Source: an uncultured Clostridium sp. (GTDB lineage: Bacteria > Bacillota > Clostridia > Clostridiales > Clostridiaceae). Taken from it: DNA of 27,815 nucleotides. The translations under genes were made by a program, and so were the position numbers. Within the stretch, counting starts at the first letter, position 1, and every line of letters starts with the position of its first letter. The notes beneath the pieces are model-generated. The model was not told where the DNA came from. It saw nothing but the letters and a program-made list of their open reading frames with translations, and ran no database searches. Below, in pieces: positions 24,524-27,815 of this stretch. The stretch is from the NCBI RefSeq assembly GCF_900769625.1, contig NZ_CAAGHK010000004.1, forward strand, positions 1-27,815. Reading direction: 5' to 3'.

Positions 24524-25587
24524 TTATAAATGAAGTACTCTTTCCTTGATTTCTGCAGTACGTCCTTTGCTCCAGTAAGATGAACCGATGTATCCGCATG
24601 TTCTTCTCATTACCTGCATTTCACTTTCATCTCTATTTCCACAGCTTGGGCAGTACCAGTTTAAGTTTTCATCATTCTGTATTTCACCTGAGTATCCGCA
24701 TTTGTAGCATAAATCTGGTCTTGTATTGATTTCTGCATATTGTACATTATGGTAGATGAAGTTGATGATTGATTTTACAGCATCTAAGTTTTTGCTTAAG
24801 TTAGGAACTTCAACATAAGAGATACATCCACCGCTGCTTATTGCATGGAACTGGCTTTCAAATTCAAGCTTTTCAAAAGCATCAATTTCTTCTGTAACAT
24901 GAACATGGTAGCTGTTAGTATAGTACATCTTGTCAGTTACATTTTCAATTTTTCCGTATCTTGCTGTATCAAGTCTGCAGAATCTGTATATAAGATTTTC
25001 AGCAGGAGTTCCATAAAGACCAAAACCTAAGTTGTATTGTTTTTTCCATTCATCGCATTTCTTTCTCATGTGATTCATAACTTCTAAAGCAAATTTTTCA
25101 CCTTCTTTAGTAGTGTGGCTTACACCAAGCATTGCATATGTCATTTCGCATATGCCAACATATCCTAAAGATAAAGTTGAATAGTTGTTTTTAAGAAGTT
25201 CATCAATTACTTCACCTTTTTTAAGCCTTCCAAGAGCACCATACTGCCAATGTATAGGACTTACATCTGATTTAGTTCCAAGAAGAAGTCTGTGTCTGCA
25301 TAATAAAGCTTCTTTACATAGTTCTAATCTTTCATCTAATAAAGACCAGAAAATATCCATATCCTTGTTTGCAATAATACCAATCTGAGGAAGGTTAAGA
25401 CTGATAACCCCTTGATTAAATCTTCCATACCATTTATAATCTCCATTTTCATCTTTATAAGGAGAGAGGTGGGATCTGCATCCCATTGGAGGGAAATTAC
25501 ATCCTTCATAGTTTTCACGCATTATCTTTGCAGACTGATAGTCTGGTACAAGTCTTTTTACATTACATTCTGCACAAAGCTCAGTAA
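24524..25587 (-). CDS. nrdD: Anaerobic ribonucleoside-triphosphate reductase, exon 2 (C-terminal half)
   Basis: This is the 3' exon of nrdD, coding residues 352 (last two bases of the codon) to 705. It begins TELCAECNVKRLVPDYQ and contains the active-site cysteine region FPPMGCRSHLSPY (Cys388 of the spliced protein), a four-cysteine zinc site (Cys645, 648, 664, 667) and the glycyl-radical motif RRTCGYIGSS with Gly683, 22 residues from the end. The visible ORF extends upstream to an ATG at 25621 on the minus strand, but those first codons are intron domain VI sequence. Together with exon 1 it makes the usual class III reductase of 705 residues. All catalytic parts are present. Confidence 0.93.
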
Positions 25588-26580
25588 ATAGCGATAGGTA
25601 AGACTTTGATATTATCTTCATCTTTTCCCCCGCTCCACACCGTACGTGAGCCTTTCGGACTCATACGGCGTTCCATCAATTTGTATCTATTTATGCGATT
25701 TTACAATTTCAAACTAGCATTCTTAGTTTATTAACCTCTTTTAGGGATTTCTTATTTAATTTTGTAGTATTTAAAATTTATAAATAGGTTTAATATTATA
25801 CTTTCCATATACCCGTTTGTATAATTCAGATTTAATCCCTGTTTTGCTTTGTAATTTTCTAGTTTGATTATAGATAGTTCGATTAACTATATAAGAGATG
25901 TTTCTAATAGTCTTACACGAACCCAATAATTATTGTAAAATAAAACATTTTAATATACATATTGACTTGGGACTATCCCTCCACAGCTTATTATTACTGC
26001 TTCTAAGGTACTGTGTCCCTACTCTCACCAAGGTTAAGTATGTTACCATACACTGCATCTATGAAAGCAATTTCTCCACATCCTTGGCTTTCCACGTTCC
26101 AATAACTCTATCTATATCATATACCCTTAGGTGTCTTCCTTTGAGCCTGTTAGCTTGATAGTGCCTTTAACACTATAAGGTATTTCATAACTACAAATCT
26201 TACTTTACCTCACTAACGTCACTTTTGTGACCCATGCATTTCTACATGTTATACGTCTAGACCCGTACATTCAGAGATTCGTCAGTGTATTTTGTTTATA
26301 CACATTCTCACCATAGATACTTTTTAGACCACCGACCTATCTTACACTCGACCACCTCTGGTTCGCTTTTCCTTATATTCTATTTAATATATTAGGGTGT
26401 AATCTCAGCCGTCTTCAACGAGCTTATAACCTATCTGTTATTGCTCACAGATACGCTATTCGTAGTTTATGGAAGGCATTTCAAGGCGTTACGCTCTCAT
26501 TCTACCTTTCAAGTTATTAGTTCTTAATTTAGTTTTCTATCTAAATTAGGCAACGCTTTTCACGTTACAACGTGTCGCAC
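25588..26580 (-). mobile_element. ORF-less group II intron within nrdD
   Basis: The 993-bp insert starts on the minus strand with GTGCGACACG, matching the group II 5' consensus GUGYG, and ends CCTATCGCTAT, matching the 3' AY rule. Domain V lies at about 25637-25672 (minus): ACGCCGTA pairs with TACGGTGT, with the classic two-base CG bulge, a TGAG/CTCA helix and a GAAA-containing loop; its triad is CGC. Domain VI follows and has a bulged-A helix ending in CCTATCGCTAT. No frame of reverse-transcriptase size, nor even 60 codons, exists on the intron strand, so the maturase must act in trans. Minus-strand TATAGT at 26172-26177 could pair with the exon end ATTATA (EBS1/IBS1), with one G-U. Removing these bases restores the nrdD frame exactly. 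Confidence 0.88.
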
Positions 26581-27634
26581 TATAATCGTATTTGCCGCCT
26601 TCTAAACAGTTATGTTCATCAAGAACATAAATAAGCTTAGGGAATGTTTCACCGATTTCCTGACCTTTGTAATTCTTCATTCCTTCAAGACGCTGTTTAA
26701 TCATTTCTTCACAGATAAGTGCCTGTTCATTTTCATATTCATCACCTTCGATAATTTCAAGATATACAGTTGCAAAAGGACTCTGACCGTTAGTTGTCTG
26801 AAGTGTAGAAAGCTGATATCTTACAGTCTGAACACCACTTTTAAGTTCTTCCATCATTCTTTCTTGAGCAAGCTCAGATGCTAATTCTTTATCACATTTA
26901 GCTAAATAATTTTTATAGTATTTATCAAAGCTGACTCTTAAATAAGGAGCTAAATGCTTTATTGTTATACTTTGCCCGCCATATTGATTTGATGAAACCT
27001 GGGCCATAATCTGAGTAGCTACTGTACATGCTGTGCTGAAGCTTTTTGGAGTTTCTACAAGCTTATCATTTATTACAGTTCCATTTGTAAACATATCTTC
27101 TAAGTTTATAAGACAGCAGTTATGGATATTTTGTATTGCATAATCCATATCATGATAATGAAGTATACCTTCATCATGAGCTTGAACAATATGAGTAGGG
27201 AGAAGTTTACGTCTTGCAATATCCTTGCTTACTTCTCCGGCAATTAAATCTCTCTGAGTAGCAGCTATATTTCCATCTTTATTTGAGTTTTCCTTAAGAA
27301 CATCTTCATTTGTACTGTTTAATAGACTTATAATGCCATCATCTGTTGTATTTTTGCGTCTTTTAAATTCCTGAACAGCTCTATAGCCTTCGTATGCTTT
27401 GGCAACACCTTCAAAACCATTTTTAACAAGTTCATAGTAAACAAGATTTTCAACCTGTTCAACTGTAGGAGGTGTTTTTTCATCTTTGAAAACATTATAT
27501 ATGTTTACAGAAATTTCTTGAGCGATATTTTCATTTATATTTCCTATCCCAAATTTCATTGCTTTCAAAATAGCGTTTTTAATTTTTTCAGGTTTAAAAT
27601 TTTCTACGCTTTTGTCTCTTTTAATTATCAGCAT
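26581..27634 (-). CDS. nrdD: Anaerobic ribonucleoside-triphosphate reductase, exon 1 (N-terminal half)
   Basis: Class III reductase makes deoxynucleotides from ribonucleoside triphosphates in anaerobes. This exon codes residues 1-351 plus one base of codon 352. An ATP-cone (about 1-95, KRDKSVENFKPEKIKNAIL) senses dATP/ATP. The catalytic barrel begins after it, with HYHDMDYAIQNIHNCCLINL (Cys163/164, the conserved early cysteine) and the NGQSPFATVYLE segment. AAGGAG lies before the ATG at 27634. The reading frame runs on 20 codons into the intron (SATRCNVKSVA at the end), so unspliced RNA would yield a truncated protein lacking the radical glycine. After splicing, KYDY-I-TELCAEC joins smoothly and the sum of both exons is 2118 bases, 706 codons with stop. 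Confidence 0.93.
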
Positions 27635-27717
27635 TGTATTTCTCCTTAGTGTTAGATTTTTTTAGTGTATATTTATATTAATAATGTGAATTAAGAGTTA
27701 AAACTAAACAAAAAAAA

Positions 27718-27806
27718 GAAACATGACAAAATTCAAAATTAGATTAAAATAGAAATATGAAAAAACAAATTATTTTAAAACTAATTGAATTATATTGTTA
27801 TGTTTC
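27718..27806. repeat. Separated inverted repeat upstream of nrdD
   Basis: GAAACATGACAA (27718-27729) and TTGTTATGTTTC (27795-27806) are inverted copies with 11 of 12 bases matching, about 65 bases apart, in the nrdD promoter region. They could be paired operator half-sites. They do not resemble the NrdR box as I know it. No promoter boxes were called with confidence between 27635 and 27815. Confidence 0.35.
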
Positions 27807-27815
27807 TACTATCTA

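Noticed and set aside
24524..25621. NrdD C-terminal half as an independent gene, or nrdD as a pseudogene broken by an insertion
   Set aside because: The intervening DNA has group II intron ends and a domain V, and its removal restores the exact frame and expected residues, so an intron explains the split better.
25898..26158. An 86-codon plus-strand ORF inside the intron region
   Set aside because: It lies antisense to a structured group II RNA, has no ribosome binding site, and its translation shows no reverse-transcriptase, maturase or homing-endonuclease motif.

Overview
The base composition (strongly AT-rich), Clostridium-like AGGAGG ribosome binding sites, a CtsR-type heat-shock operator, a Rex-type redox operator, a Spo0E-like sporulation peptide and two oxygen-sensitive glycyl-radical enzyme systems (PflB/PflA and NrdD/NrdG) point to a strictly anaerobic, spore-forming Clostridium (cluster I, the butyricum/beijerinckii type). 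This is inferred from gene content and codon use, not from a database match.

Layout, left to right. (1) 1-4002: a long leader with a candidate promoter and Rex-like operator, then pflB and pflA (formate fermentation). (2) 4003-7913: a mannose-family PTS operon (EIIAB, EIIC, EIID) behind a cre-like site, a terminator, then the DUF956 gene manO. (3) 7916-8095: eroded 3' end of a Fpg/Nei-type DNA glycosylase, followed by two hairpins. (4) 8447-12595: a sucrose module of LacI-family regulator, EIIBC permease and GH32 sucrose-6-phosphate hydrolase, with a perfect palindromic operator at the permease promoter; a frameshifted HAD phosphatase remnant follows. (5) 13363-16142: a YdjI-like SPFH protein with four C-terminal zinc ribbons and a YdjG-like zinc-ribbon membrane protein. 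(6) 16837-17887: two tandem Hsp18-type small heat-shock proteins under a CtsR box. (7) 18130-18373: a Spo0E-like mini-gene and a 28-codon ORF between two strong terminators. (8) 18859-20361, minus strand: an unrecognised beta-propeller-like protein. (9) 20568-22553: a candidate short transcript, a dispersed 117-nt repeat and a dicarboxylate/amino-acid:cation symporter. (10) 22772-23653: an unrecognised protein. (11) 23842-27634, minus strand: nrdG and nrdD.

The most striking feature is that nrdD, the anaerobic ribonucleotide reductase, is split by a 993-bp group II intron with no intron-encoded protein. Its 5' end (GTGCG), domain V and 3' AT boundary can be placed so that splicing gives an uninterrupted 705-residue NrdD. 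Deoxynucleotide synthesis by this enzyme would then depend on RNA splicing, probably helped by a maturase encoded elsewhere. The second unusual item is a 117-nt, structured, roughly 90% identical element found twice (16380-16496 and 20773-20890), each copy directly after the T-run of a terminator.

Functionally the window is a fermentative carbon-flow block: PTS uptake of mannose-type sugars and sucrose feeds glycolysis, and PflB splits pyruvate to acetyl-CoA and formate. NrdD enzymes of this class commonly use formate as reductant, so the pfl and nrd systems may be linked metabolically.
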